DNA from: Coriaria nepalensis
Lineage: Eukaryota > Streptophyta > Magnoliopsida > Cucurbitales > Coriariaceae
Reading direction: 5' to 3'
DNA length: 64,000 nucleotides
NCBI GenBank assembly: GCA_027186245.1
Contig: CP114496.1
Coordinates: forward strand, 9,574,001 to 9,638,000
The position numbers and the translations under genes were made by a program. The notes under the pieces are model-generated. The model was not told the DNA's origin. It saw only the letters and a program-made list of their open reading frames with translations, and searched no databases. Below are positions 1 to 11,942 of this stretch, piece by piece (position 1 is the first letter of the stretch; the number at the start of each line of letters is the position of its first letter).

Positions 1-1084
1 TCAGGTGTTAGTAAAGATGGAATCAGTGCCCTTTTCTTTCATAAAACCAGCAATGCTTATGCCATGGGTCAAAGGAAGCGACGTAAAATCAGCAGCCAGC
101 ATAGGTCAAGCCCTTCCGAGCATGTGCGCTGGCACAAGACTGGCAAGACAAAAGCCATAACAGAAAATGGCATTCATAAAGGATGGAAGAAGATCTTTTC
201 TCTTTACAACATTTCAAAGAAAGGTCCTAAACCAAGCAACTCTAATTGGGTGATGCATCAATACCATTTGGGGTCTGAAGAAGACGAGAAGGAAGGTGAA
301 TATGTAGTGGCCAAGATTACTTATCAAAACCGGAAAGAGTCTGAAAAGAACGAGGACAGTTTGGTGATTGAGGATTCTGATTTCGTTACACATCATCAAA
401 CTAGTCCAAGGACCCCTAAGACTAACCCTCCAGCCCCACCTCGGCAAGGAAAATCTAGTATTATTGATGATGATGCTGACAGAAGTGTACTCTGGCCTTT
501 CTCCCGGGTATGTGACAAAATAACAGGCTTCCGTTAAATCCATTAAACATAATACTGTTATGATCTTATTTATTATCGAAGAGGTGCAAATTCTATGATC
601 TTGCTAGTTACTTACATCTACTTATATTGATCAGGCAGAAGATTTAACACCAGAAACATCACATGCAACTCCACCCGATAACACAGTTGAGAACAATCAT
701 GGGTACCCAGAATGGATAGCAGGAGAATCTCAAGCTATTGATAACTATAATCTAAGTTGTTTGGATGATAACTTGTTGTGCAAGGAAGTCTTTGACTCTT
801 CCACTCTTTTCAACAATTCAGGACTAAATCAAATATCTTTCACTGACAGTTTTACTTGCGACAAAAATGAAGATAAAGGAAATATGAACACATCTTGTGG
901 AATCTCTGAGCTTGAAAACTTGGAGTTGGATACTCCACCTGATTTCCAACTAACTGTAAGCCTCTAATCTCAATTTTTAATCCAATTTGCAAATGTATTT
1001 TATGATTGATCGTCTTGTTTGTGATTGCAGGATTTGCAGTTTGGTTCGCAAGATAGTATTATGGGTTGGTTAGATAGACTATAA
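1..1084 (+). CDS. SOG1-related NAC transcription factor (NAC044/NAC085-like), 5' end missing
   Basis: Partial gene that enters the window already in frame. Exons are 1-507, 635-955 and 1031-1084, all with GT-AG junctions and phase 0. The first exon holds the second half of a NAC DNA-binding domain: VRWHKTGKTK, then NWVMHQYHLG and YVVAKITYQ, which are the conserved C, D and E subdomains of the SOG1 subgroup. The tail ends with LDTPPDFQL and FGSQDSIMGW, the C-terminal signature of SOG1 and its paralogues. The RTPKTNPPAPP stretch resembles NAC044/NAC085 more than SOG1 itself (from memory). In Arabidopsis these proteins act in the nucleus in the DNA-damage checkpoint. The family assignment is firm; which subgroup member it is remains an inference. 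The start codon and N-terminal half lie upstream of base 1. Confidence 0.88.
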
Positions 1085-1921
1085 AGCAAAAAAATTGCTT
1101 TGAAGGGAATGCTGTTATATTCCCAATTTTTGTGCCTTGTTGGAATCCTATCCCGGAAAATGGGATTTTTCCAATTAGGCGTTTGAATCAGTTGTTGATC
1201 GGAATATTTTTCCAACCGTCGGGTATCGGAAGTTTTGTGTTGCTGCACCGTGGATGTGCTTGAAAATAAGTGTTTTATTTGGTTAATGAAAGACCTCAAA
1301 CTGATTTTACGTATTTATTAAATGTAAGTTGATGTTTTATGTGTTGTGTTAAAAAGCATCTACTGTGTTTTGTTCACACTTGATATTTAAGTTGTGCAAG
1401 CAAATCTCTATAAAAAGTTGATATCATACATGTCAATCTCTTCTTTTTTGGGGTTAGCGGTGGTTGAGAGTTGTAAGTGAGACTAATTGAATGTTAATAG
1501 TTTGGGTTACTCCATAATCTCCGGAAATGTAAGAAAAATATATATATCTAGGTCTTATGAATTCCCATCTCACTCTGTAAATGTTGTAGCAAACAATGAC
1601 GTACATACAAAAAGGGACCAAATGTTGTGTCAACTTTTTAAATGCTCGAGGATAAAACTGAATAAAATAAATTAAAAGAACTAAAAAGATAAATAAAGTA
1701 AAGAACAGGGGTCCAAATAATAAATGTCGCGTTTCCGTTTTTTGTGCGAAGCCGGGAACTCGTATATTGGTCCTGCCCCCAAAGCTGATAAACCCTGAGA
1801 AAACCCGCGGCAAAGAAGTAGACTCCCATTTTCGCTTCGAAGAAGAAGAAGAAGAAGAAGCTTGGAATGAGTGAGTGAGTGATTGATCGAGAGAATCCAT
1901 CTTCTTCGATTTAACTACCAA
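1085..1921. other. Intergenic: NAC 3' end and CRM-gene 5' leader
   Basis: No coding region found. The first part is presumably the NAC 3' UTR. A short GAA microsatellite (about 1838-1860) lies in the probable 5' leader of the next gene. Confidence 0.5.
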
Positions 1922-4586
1922 ATGTTTGCTGCGAGGGCCCTTCAAAGGCACTGCTCGAATACTCTTTCCTCCTCCTCCTTCTCTATTATCCGTCCCCATT
2001 TCTCCAAGTACATTTCTTCTCTCTCTCTGCGCTCTCTCTGTTTGGTTTCTGAGAAAATGAATGGTTATTTGTCTTGTTTTGAATCTTTTTGCTTTTTACT
2101 GGATTTCCCAAAAGGATTTTAGGCTGTTTGTTTCTTTGAGGTTTTCTAAGTTTCCCTTTAATCTGATTCCAAGACGAAAAGCTCTTTAGTTTCACATCAC
2201 TCACCTTCTCTGTTTAAGAATTGATTGTTAGACTCTTTCCCCCCATCTAATCTCCCTTGCCATATCAGCTTAAAATGTGATGGGACTTGGGTTGTATGAT
2301 ATATGCGCAGGAATGCTATCGCATTAAGAGATGCTTCTTCCGAGCCCGTCTCGACTAATATTGCTCAACAGAGCATTTACGGCAATAGAGATAGATCATC
2401 ACCTGCAATTAAGCTGCTTAGTCCTTTCAATGGATGGTTCCGTTCAATGTCTATGTCGAAAGGTAGGAGCATGAGAAGCAAGGTGGAGAGACGGATGCAA
2501 AAGGAGTCAGGTAAAACCTTGAGGGAGATCCGAAGAGCTAAGAAGATTAAGAAGAAGCTCATGACTGAAGAAGAGAGGCTTATGTACAATCTCAAAAGGG
2601 TGTGTCTCTCTGATTCTTTCAATCAATTCTAATGTTGATAACAGATATATATATACATATGTTCATTATTTGAATGTTGAATCCGGATTCTTTTTCGAAT
2701 CTTTTGGTTCATCTATTATTTATGAAAATTCAAGAAATTGTATAATTTTAGCACAAAGTTCATTATATTTGGCCTCTCGTTTTATAATTGAACAAAGAGA
2801 GAAGCCCTCTTTTTCTTCATTAGTAATTCACTGAAACATGAAAAAATATACTGATTTTCTTTTGATGATATTATTACCAAGGTTGAGCTAAATAGCACAC
2901 TAGTATAATGGGTTATTTGTTAATCAGATTTTACATTTTTTTTCTCATGTGAATTTTTCACAGGCCAAGAAGAAAGTAGCACTGCTCCTACAAAAACTTA
3001 AGAAATATGAATTACCAGAATTGCCATCCCCTAGGCATGACCCTGAACTATTCACTCCAGAGCAGTTTCAAGCTTATAAGAAGATTGGTTTCAGAAACAA
3101 AAACTATGTTCCGGTTGGTGTCCGTGGAGTTTTTGGAGGAGTGGTCCAAAATATGCATCTCCATTGGAAATTTCATGAGACCGTACAAGTTTGTTGCGAT
3201 AACTTCCCGAAAGAAAAGATCAAAGAAATGGCAACCATGCTTGCTAGACTCAGTGGTGGCATTGTTGTAAATATACATAATGTGAAAACGATTATCATGT
3301 TTCGAGGCAGAAACTACCGCCAACCAAAGAATCTTATACCTCTCAACACCCTTACTAAAAGGAAGGTCTGTATGCATTATTGTAGCTCTTTTATTTTTCT
3401 CATTTAACTCAATGATTGAGACAAACTGAAGTTTTTCATGGATAATATGAAGTTTGCATTTTGATTAGTGTTTGAGAGAAAGTCATAATTGTATCTTACA
3501 CCCATAAATCGTAGACCTGATCTCAATTGACTAGTTATGAGTTGATTTTATTTTTCTTTTCTTTTAAGTAAAACTGAAAATCGGTTCAACTATTATATGC
3601 AGGCATTATTCAAGGCAAGATTTGAGCAAGCACTTGACTCTCAGAAGCTTAACATAAAGAAGATAGAACAAGATCTCAGGCGGAAGGGAATAAATCCGGA
3701 AGATCCGGTAGCCATGGCCAGCATCCATAGAGTAGCTGCAACTTTCTTCAATGCAATTGACAAAAGAGAAGGGACCCCTTATGTTTTCCAAGGGGAAAGG
3801 TCATCATCATCATCATTTAAGGAGACTGTGACTGGCTTGGAAAAATCGGAATCTGAACCTGAAGCTGATAGTGACCAGGAAGAGTTGGACCGATTCATAG
3901 CGGAAATTGAAGATGCAGCAGATCAAGAATGGGCTGACGAGGAAGCTGCAGAGAAAGAAGAGGCAATAAAACTTAGGTATTGGAATAGAGAAGAGTATGG
4001 TGGGGGTAGGTCTAGAAGAGTCGAAATGTTTAGAGAAGGTGACAATAGTAACAAGATGAGGGGTCGGAATGATATATCGGAAGGTGAAGATGAGTGGGAT
4101 TCTGATCATGATGGTGATGGATCAAATGGTGAACGTAAGTTGATGACGAAGACGTCTAGAGGGGGCCCCGGAGGGAAGTGGAATAAACAGGATCGGGCCA
4201 AAGATAGTGAAGGGTTTGGGAGAAATGTGGTTTCTGAGGGGGAAGATATGTTAAGTGACCTTGAAAGTGTGATGTGGCGATCTGATGATGAGGTAGAGGA
4301 AGATGGCCTGAAAGGGTCAAAATCTATGAGTTCTACTAATAATAATGAGAAGAGGTTTAATGATTATGAGAGTGATGATGATGATTTTGAGGACAAAAAT
4401 GGGCTCATAGAGGAAGAAGAGAAGGAGGAGAGAATTGGTATGATTTCTAAGAATAGAAATTTGAAAGGAAACGTTAAAACCAAATCTGAGAGGATGGATT
4501 TTGGATTGGAAGCATATGAGACAAGTGATTCGGAAGGAGATGAAGGGTTCAGGTACGATTATCGGAGCAGTAGTGATGAAGATTGA
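1922..4586 (+). CDS. Organellar CRM-domain RNA-binding protein (CFM9-like)
   Basis: Exons 1922-2007, 2311-2599, 2964-3365 and 3603-4586 join in frame to 586 codons. The N-terminus (MFAARALQRH, then Ser-rich and basic) looks like an organellar targeting peptide. A single CRM (CRS1/YhbY) domain spans roughly residues 155-255. Its hallmark GVRGVFGG loop is followed by VVQNMHLHWKFHE, and it ends near FRGRNYRQP. About 200 C-terminal residues are acidic, rich in Ser, Asp and Glu, and probably disordered. CRM proteins bind organelle introns and help splice group II introns. The single-CRM plant type with an acidic tail matches the CFM9 (At3g27550) group, reported as mitochondrial. The domain call is firm. 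The exact orthologue and compartment are inferred from memory of the family. Confidence 0.87.
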
Positions 4587-5840
4587 CGGGGATTCTTTGA
4601 TCGAAAGAAGAATGTAATGAAATGAAAACAACACTAAAACAAGTCAATGAGGATTGGAAGAGAAACTGATTTGCTCATTTTAGCCAGGACACAAGATGCC
4701 CTTTTTGAGTGGATACCGTCTTACCTTCTAGAATTTATTGTGTGTGTATAACTCATATACTATTTTTGTACTCACGTAAGAATTTCCCCTTACATTTATG
4801 GGATAGAGAGAGGGCGCCCTGGAAGCTGGATAATAGACGGTAATATCTCGAGTTGTAGTATCATGTATGGGATTTGGATATGCTTACAAGGTTAGAATCA
4901 GGTTCACTCTTTTCATGTGATTTTCAAACGTACGAGATTTCTTCGAGACGATTATGTAAACTCATGTTTGATATCATTTAAACATGATTAATTTATGGAA
5001 TTGAATTCTTGTTTGATAGTATATATCTGGTGGAACGGGGATACCACGGGGGGGTACTGGTTAATATGTAAATTTAGATGTGTGTAGTAGCCTTATACAA
5101 AAGTCTACTAAAAAAAGGTTAGGCATTGTTTATAAAAAAAAGAAGGGTTAATTAATTGCATTTGGTTCCATTTTTACTATTCGTATATAAGTTTGAGTCA
5201 AATTTTTAGTTATTATATAATTAAAATAATATTTTTAAATTATTCTGATAATACTAAATTAATTTTTTAATTTCTATATAATTAAAATCAAACTTTTTAA
5301 TATCATACACATCATTGTTAAACGGATAATTAGTCAACGAGTATAAGCAAACGGATCTTTTATGGGCCCGCGCCAGCCCAGTTCTGAACCACAGGCCCAT
5401 GGTTCAGGGGCAATGCGTCATCAATCACATGATGGCAAAGCTCCACAGCCAGCCTCGACTGCCGACTGGTAAAATCACAAGGAACTGTCATTTGCATCAA
5501 ATTAAATTTCTGCTACCTCTGCAATCCGTGCTTTCTAGTCAAAATCTCTATTGTGGGCAATCAAAAACCGCGCGAGTCTGATTACTGGTCACTCTAAGCT
5601 AACTGACCTTCTAACTATTTGCCTTAAGTCGAATCGCTTCGATCTTCTTCCTCACCGGGTTCTGTATTCGTGCGCGAGATTTCTCTTCATTCTGGCTGAT
5701 TGTTTCGATTTTCTTTCGGGTTTCTGTTCGCGAATTGTTATTAGTGATTACTTCTTTGTTAGAATCTTAGCTTAGATCGAGTAGCAATCGATTTTTTTCT
5801 TCTTCTTGTGTTTCAGAATATTGTGCGCTCGTTGTTGGAT
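4587..5840. other. Intergenic and golgin gene promoter/leader
   Basis: About 1.25 kb without a gene. It includes an AT-rich stretch at about 5100-5330 and then the promoter and 5' leader of the golgin gene. A G8 run sits near 5048. Confidence 0.5.
5364..5402. promoter_or_regulatory. GGGCCC / GGCCCA site II-like motifs upstream of golgin gene
   Basis: TGGGCCCG at about 5363 and AGGCCCATGG at about 5393 are TGGGCY (site II) elements. In plants these are bound by TCP factors and are common in housekeeping promoters. They lie about 440-480 bases before the golgin ATG. Function is inferred from motif and position only. Confidence 0.4.
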
Positions 5841-8800
5841 ATGGATTTGGTGTCTGGTTATAAGGTAATCTCTTGCGTTCTATAAGCTTTGAAATTTGGA
5901 TATATTATCAAACTGGGAGGTGGCGATGTGGTGCATGGATTTACAAGTAGTAAAGAGATGGAGAAAATCTATTATTTGATTTTTGAAGTTGTGGTTAAAT
6001 TAACGATCTTGCGCCTTTTATTGCGATTTTTTGAAAAAAAATTATCTAATACATGTTTTGTTAGATGATGACCATCTAGTTGAATATTCCATATATCAAT
6101 TTTTGTAGCGTTCTTTTGGGTTTTCTCTCTCGCTTACATATGCAAATTAATTATAAGTTGTTAATTTGCAGGGAGTCGTTGGGCTTGTATTTGGCAATGA
6201 GAATTCTGCGTCGAATGAAGATAGGTAAGGCTTCTTCTTCTTCTTCTTCTTCTTCTTAGTTCTGGTTAATGAAAGATGTGAATGTTAGATGTATGACTAT
6301 CTAACTGTAATGTGTTCTGGCTGTGGTTCAATAGCTATGTTGAACGGTTACTGGATCGTATTAGCAATGGTAAACTGGAAGATGACAGGAGGAATGCTAT
6401 AGTAGAGCTTCAGTCTATTGTAGCAGAAAGCCGGGCTGCCCAGTTAGCTTTTGGGGCAATGGGTGTGTTTTTCTTTCCCTGCACATGCACACACACGAAT
6501 ATATGGGTGTATACACATATATTCTCTAATATCAATGGTTTTCTTATTGCAATATTCATCATATTTTCCACTTGCTTTTGCAGGCTTTCCTGTTCTCATG
6601 AGCATTTTGAAAGAAGAACGTGATGATGTTGAAATGGTTGTAAATCGTATTTCCTATTATTATCTTCTCCCCCCCCAAAGGAAAAATCTCTTTTCAGCGT
6701 TCCTATTCTAGTTCTACTCTGTCTTCTTCATTTATTTCTAAAAGATGAGTTGAATAATAGGTCTTCCATTTTATTTGATCAGGTTCGAGGTTCACTTGAA
6801 ACTTTAGTAAGTGCCTTGACTCCTATAGATCATGCAAGAAGACCAAATAATGAAGTTCAACCTGCTCTACTAAACACGGATCTGCTTTCAAGAGAAGGAG
6901 ACAGCATTTCACTTCTTCTTAGTTTGTTGGTGAGAACTGTCTACTTAGAGTTGGAACTTTTCAATAAACTACCTGGATTAATTGCTCTATCACATTTGTC
7001 TTAACCTTTTTTTTTTCCCTTTTGCTTTATGTGGGACACTTTTGCTAGTCAGAAGAAGACTTCTATGTAAGATATTACACACTTCAACTTTTGACTGCAC
7101 TCCTCACAAATTCACCAGCCAGGTATTATCTTTGTACTAGTTTTCCTTGATTGTGATCATTGTTTAGAATCTTTAGATTAGTCATATGTAACTGGGATAA
7201 CTCCTGCTGAGTCCTTTTTTTTAGGTTACAAGAAGCCATTCTAACAATTCCTCGTGGTATAACTCGGCTTATGGATATGCTTATGGATCGTGAGGTATAA
7301 AGCTTGTTAACAGGATGGTATATTTCATTGTTACTGCATATAAATTAATAAGGTTTATTAGAGCCTTGCATTCCTGCAAGAAATTTTTTTGGGGGGTGAA
7401 ATTTCTTATTAATTTTAATTGATTTTCCCCCCTCAATTATGCTTGCAATCCTGTTCAAATTATGAATACTGTTCTTGACTTCTAGGTTATACAAAATGAG
7501 GCCATACTACTACTTACTTACCTGACTCGTGAAGCCGAGGTTTAGTTATATGTTTCCTTACTTCTATTCTTAAATTTTCTTTTTCTTCACTCATGGTCTA
7601 TGCTTTTGTCTTCTAATGTGATTTTCATCATTCATTTTGTAAATCTCACAAAAGATGGTTGGTCTACACTAACTGATAGAATTGTATGATGCGTTTAGGA
7701 AATTCAAAAAATTGTGGTGTTTGAAGGTGCTTTCGACAGGATCTTTAGCATCATTAAAGAAGAAGGAGGTTCAGATGGTGGTGTTGTTGTGCAGGTGACT
7801 TGTATTCTCTTTTTTCCATAATAGTTTACTCAATTTGTTTGTGCATCTTTCCTGCTAAATTAGTTGTTAATCCAAGGACTCTTTAAACAGATGGTGGTGC
7901 TGTTGAGATGATATATTCTACTGTTTTGGTATTAACAGATATTTTTCTAAGCAGGACTGCCTGGAATTGTTGAACAATCTTCTCCGTAACAATGCATCTA
8001 ATCAGGTGAGTGAGCCATGTCTGCTGAGTGCCTGTCGTTATTGCACAAAGTCTTCCTGATTCTACTCTCAAGTATGTGCCACCCAGATACTGCTGAGAGA
8101 AACTACTGGATTTGACCCCTTAATATCAATTCTGAAGCTAAGAGGAAGTACTTACAGTTTCACACAACAAAAGGTTAGATAGTCGACCAACTGTAACTTC
8201 ATACTGCAAATTTCTAGATGCTGCACATAAACCTAATTGGTAGTTTCTTGTTGTCAATACAAACCATGCCAGTAGACGATCAATCTTCTCTGTGTATTAG
8301 AAACCATTAATTTGCTAATTATTGGGGATCTTGAGGTTTGTCCTGGAAAAGATGCAAATAAGGTCACTAATAAAACAACCTTGGTGCAGGTTTGTGCAAC
8401 TTCCTAGTTCATTTTGACTGTAAATTCTTTAGTAGCTTATTAGTATGGTGAGATCTAACGCCAAAATTTTCCCTTGTATATTTCAGAAGAAAGTATTGGA
8501 TCATCTCCTAATGTTGGGGGTAGAGAGCCAATGGGCACCTGTTGCTGTGCGTTGTGCGGTAAGACGCATCTATACAGTCTTTCTTAGAGGACAAGCTATT
8601 AGAAAATAAGATCTCGGATAGATTTAGATTGGAGTTCAGCTTGCCGTGGATGCACTAAAATTCTTTCAATTTAACAGATCACCACAATATAATGTCATTA
8701 TATTTTCATTATTTCCTTACCTTTTCAGGCTTTACGATGCATTGGCGATCTTATTTCTGAGCACCCCAAAAACCTTGATGCCCTCGCAAGCAAGGGTCTT

Positions 8801-11205
8801 GGAGAGGGGACACAAGAACCTGCCCTGAAATCAATATTGCGGCTCATTTTGCGGACATCTAATACCCAAGAATTTATTGCAGCTGACTATGTCTTTAAAA
8901 GCTTTTGTGAGGTTGTTTATCACATCTATGTTTTCCTTCTTGAGTTTTCATTTTTTTTTATTTGATGTTTGCTTTGTTTTATTTGACTTAGAAAAATGCT
9001 GAGGGCCAAACAATGTTAGCATCCACATTAATTCCTCAGCCGAACTCAATGATCCATGCCCCGCTTGAGGAGGATGTGAATATGTCATTTGGAATGTAGG
9101 TTTGCAGAGTGCATTCATGACTGCTCTTCTGAAATTTTCTCTTGAATAATATCGTATTTTATCTTGGTTTTTCCCCTATTTAAAACAAATGAATCAATCA
9201 TCAACTATGAATTGTTGTTCTCCTCACTTTTGGGTGAAAGGTTGCTTTTTCTGTAAATGCCCTTGATACTTGCTCCTCTTGCAGCATGCTTTTACGTGGT
9301 CTTACTTTGAGTGAAAGGGATGGGGCTCTTGAGGTAATAGTTTAATGTTATTACATTCTGATGTTGATAGTTTACTATCCCAAATTGCTGGTTCATTCAA
9401 TTGTGTATGACTTCTGATCCTCCACACGCAACGTTATTAATTCGAATGCAGACTTGTTGTAGAGCTGCAAGTGTACTTTCTCATATTCTGAAGGATAATA
9501 GTCAATGCAAGGAAAAGGTAGGTGATCACAGTGCATTCTCATTTGTGTTTACAAGACTTTTTTTTAGGTTCAAATACATCTGGGAAAAAAAAATGTCGAA
9601 GTTGACTGTTTTGGAGATTGGATTCATTAAAAGTTTAGAGCAATGAGACTTGTTTTTATTTGCAGGTCTTAAAAATTGAACTTGAGGCACCCATGGCTTC
9701 TTTAGGTGCTCCTGAGCTGCTAATGGATCAATTGGTGAAGTATCTGGCTCTTGCCTCTTCCATGATAAACAGAGATGGAAAATCAAGCTCAAAGGGGAAT
9801 TCTTATGTCCAACCAATTATACTGAAATTGCTGATCACTTGGTTGGCTAACTGTCCTAGTGCAGTGCATTGCTTCCTAGACTCACTGCCTCATCTCACAT
9901 ATCTACTTGAGCTGATATCAGATTCATCTGCCACAGTTTGTATGCGAGGCTTAGCAGCAGTTCTCTTGGGAGTATGTGTGGTCTACAACAAATCAAGTGA
10001 TAGTGGGAAAGATGCTTTTTCTATCGTTGATACCATAAGCCAGAAAATAGGGCTTACATCTTATTTTCTTAAATTCGACGAGCTGCAGAAGAGCTTTGTT
10101 TTTACCTCTGCAAAGTCATCAGAGCCCCGTAAATCATTGACTAGATCCGCTGCCGCTAGCATGGAAGATAGTGAAGATGTTGAAGAGACTGAATCATCTG
10201 ATCAGAAAATTGAGGACCATCCTCTTCTCTCATCTATCTTTGATGTTCATTTTGTGAATGCCGTTAAGGGTTTGGAAGCTGATATTAGAAATAACATTGT
10301 GGATGTTTACAGCCATCCAAAGAGTAAGGTTTCTGTGGTGCCTGCAGAATTGGAACCGAAGAGTGGGGAAAGTGATGGGGAGTACATCAAACGGCTTAAG
10401 GCATTTGTGGAGAAGCAATGCTCTGAAATACAGGTAAAATATATTAATATAACCTCCTGAATTTTATATTCTTTTGTCTAACTAATTCTTCTGCAAAGGA
10501 ACATCCCTATGAGAGGCTTTTTCTTTGGTAGTCTAAAACCCCTTTTTATATTGAAGATCATACTCAATATATTATAGGGGCCCTCAACAAGAATTTGTTC
10601 AATGTGCATACATTTTAAGCATCTATGGCTCGAACTTGTAGGACCTTCTGGGTCGAAATGCAAATTTGGCTGAGGAGCTGGCCAAGACTTGTGGAACCAG
10701 TGAATTGCGGACTGACCAGAGAGTGAGTAGTGGGTCCGACAGAGTTCAAGTAGAGACACTTCGTAGAGACGTGCAAGAGATTTCTCAACGGCTTGAATTG
10801 GTCAAGGTAGAGAAAGCCAAAATTGAATCCGAGGCATCCTCGTATATAAATCAAGCTGGTAAGATGGAATCGGATCTGAAGAGCCTTTCTGATGCTTACA
10901 ACAGCCTAGAACAGGCCAACTTGCATCTTGAAAAGGAGGTGAGAGCCTTAAAGGGTAGTGGGGCAGGGCCTTCTCTTGTTCCAGATATGGAGGCAATAAA
11001 AGCCGAAGCAAGGGAAGAAGCTCAGAAGGATAGTGAAGCAGAGCTCAATGATTTGCTTGTTTGCCTGGGGCAAGAACAGAGCAAGGTGGAAAAATTAAGT
11101 ACTAAACTGTTGGAATTAGGACAGGATGTTGATAAACTCCTTGAAGGGATTGGAGATGATACGGGTTTGCCTGAAGATGGAGAAGAAGATGAGGAAGAAG
11201 ACTAA
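5841..11205 (+). CDS. GC6: Golgin candidate 6 (p115/Uso1-type vesicle tether)
   Basis: Nineteen exons join in frame to about 918 codons: 5841-5864, 6172-6224, 6335-6462, 6584-6636, 6783-6929, 7049-7122, 7225-7294, 7486-7539, 7699-7794, 7955-8005, 8087-8173, 8276-8389, 8487-8558, 8729-8911, 8992-9095, 9285-9333, 9452-9517, 9666-10433 and 10642-11205. The product starts MDLVSGYKGVVGLVFG. It carries the armadillo-like p115 head (segments such as VESQWAPVAVRC and GVCVVYN), then a coiled coil of roughly 130 residues after DLLGRNANLAEEL, and ends in an acidic tail (EDGEEDEEED). The architecture matches the Uso1/p115 family; the Arabidopsis member GC6/MAG4 is about 914 residues and tethers ER-derived vesicles at the cis-Golgi. 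The exon beginning at 8276 uses the second of two nearby AGs (CCAGTAG), because the first would put a TAG in frame. No lesion was seen. Confidence 0.93.
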
Positions 11206-11942
11206 TAGTTGTTCTTCTTGATCTTATTTATGCTGAACTTGCATTTACATTTGTTTGCACTTTCTTCTCCAACCCTCTTCCTTCCAGTTAAATACCAGAT
11301 GGCAAATACGGTTGATTTGTGTTTTTGTGTACAATTTTCTTGTTGAATTTGTACAGTCTAAATGCCATTATCAATTATCTCCGTACCCATTTCCATTTCT
11401 GGGTCAATCTTACAGGTGATTCAACTTTTAATAGACTTTCCTTATCTCGAGCGAGAAATCAATCTGTTTTCGCTAACCGGAAAGTCATTTTTGCTTATTA
11501 CTACATGGAGAGACCATGGGATTTGGCAATTGGCATAAGGATCTGTTTCTTCTACTTTTCTAGCTCATAAGTACAACTTCTGTATAGTAGTATGTTTATT
11601 CACTTCATGCATGAAGAAGGCAAACTAGCATAAGAATCTGTTTCTTTCATCCTTTTTTTCATATAATGGACAGATTTGACAGCTACATTTCAACAGGGAT
11701 GATGTTAATTATCGTGCAGAATGATGAGGTGGCAAACGGATTTCGGTAAAATCAGAAGTGAGTGTAACGTGTAACTAAGCTCTCGCATTTTGTTATTTCT
11801 CTGAAAGCTGACGGGGCAGATAGGAACCTTCTGAAGGTGGGCCCCGGGTTGTTGTCATACGTTTTGTATATACATCAAAGAGTACAAAAGAAGAGACGCG
11901 TTAAGGAGGGAAATTGAGAGAGAGAGAGCGAGTGAGGGAGAA
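11206..11942. other. Intergenic: golgin 3' UTR and glucuronokinase leader
   Basis: No gene seen. A GGTGGGCCCCGG motif (about 11836-11847) and an AG-rich leader (11900-11940) precede the next ATG. Confidence 0.45.

Noticed and set aside
10666..11205. Separate gene starting MAEELAKTCG
   Set aside because: It is the last exon of the golgin gene, joined in phase to 9666-10433.
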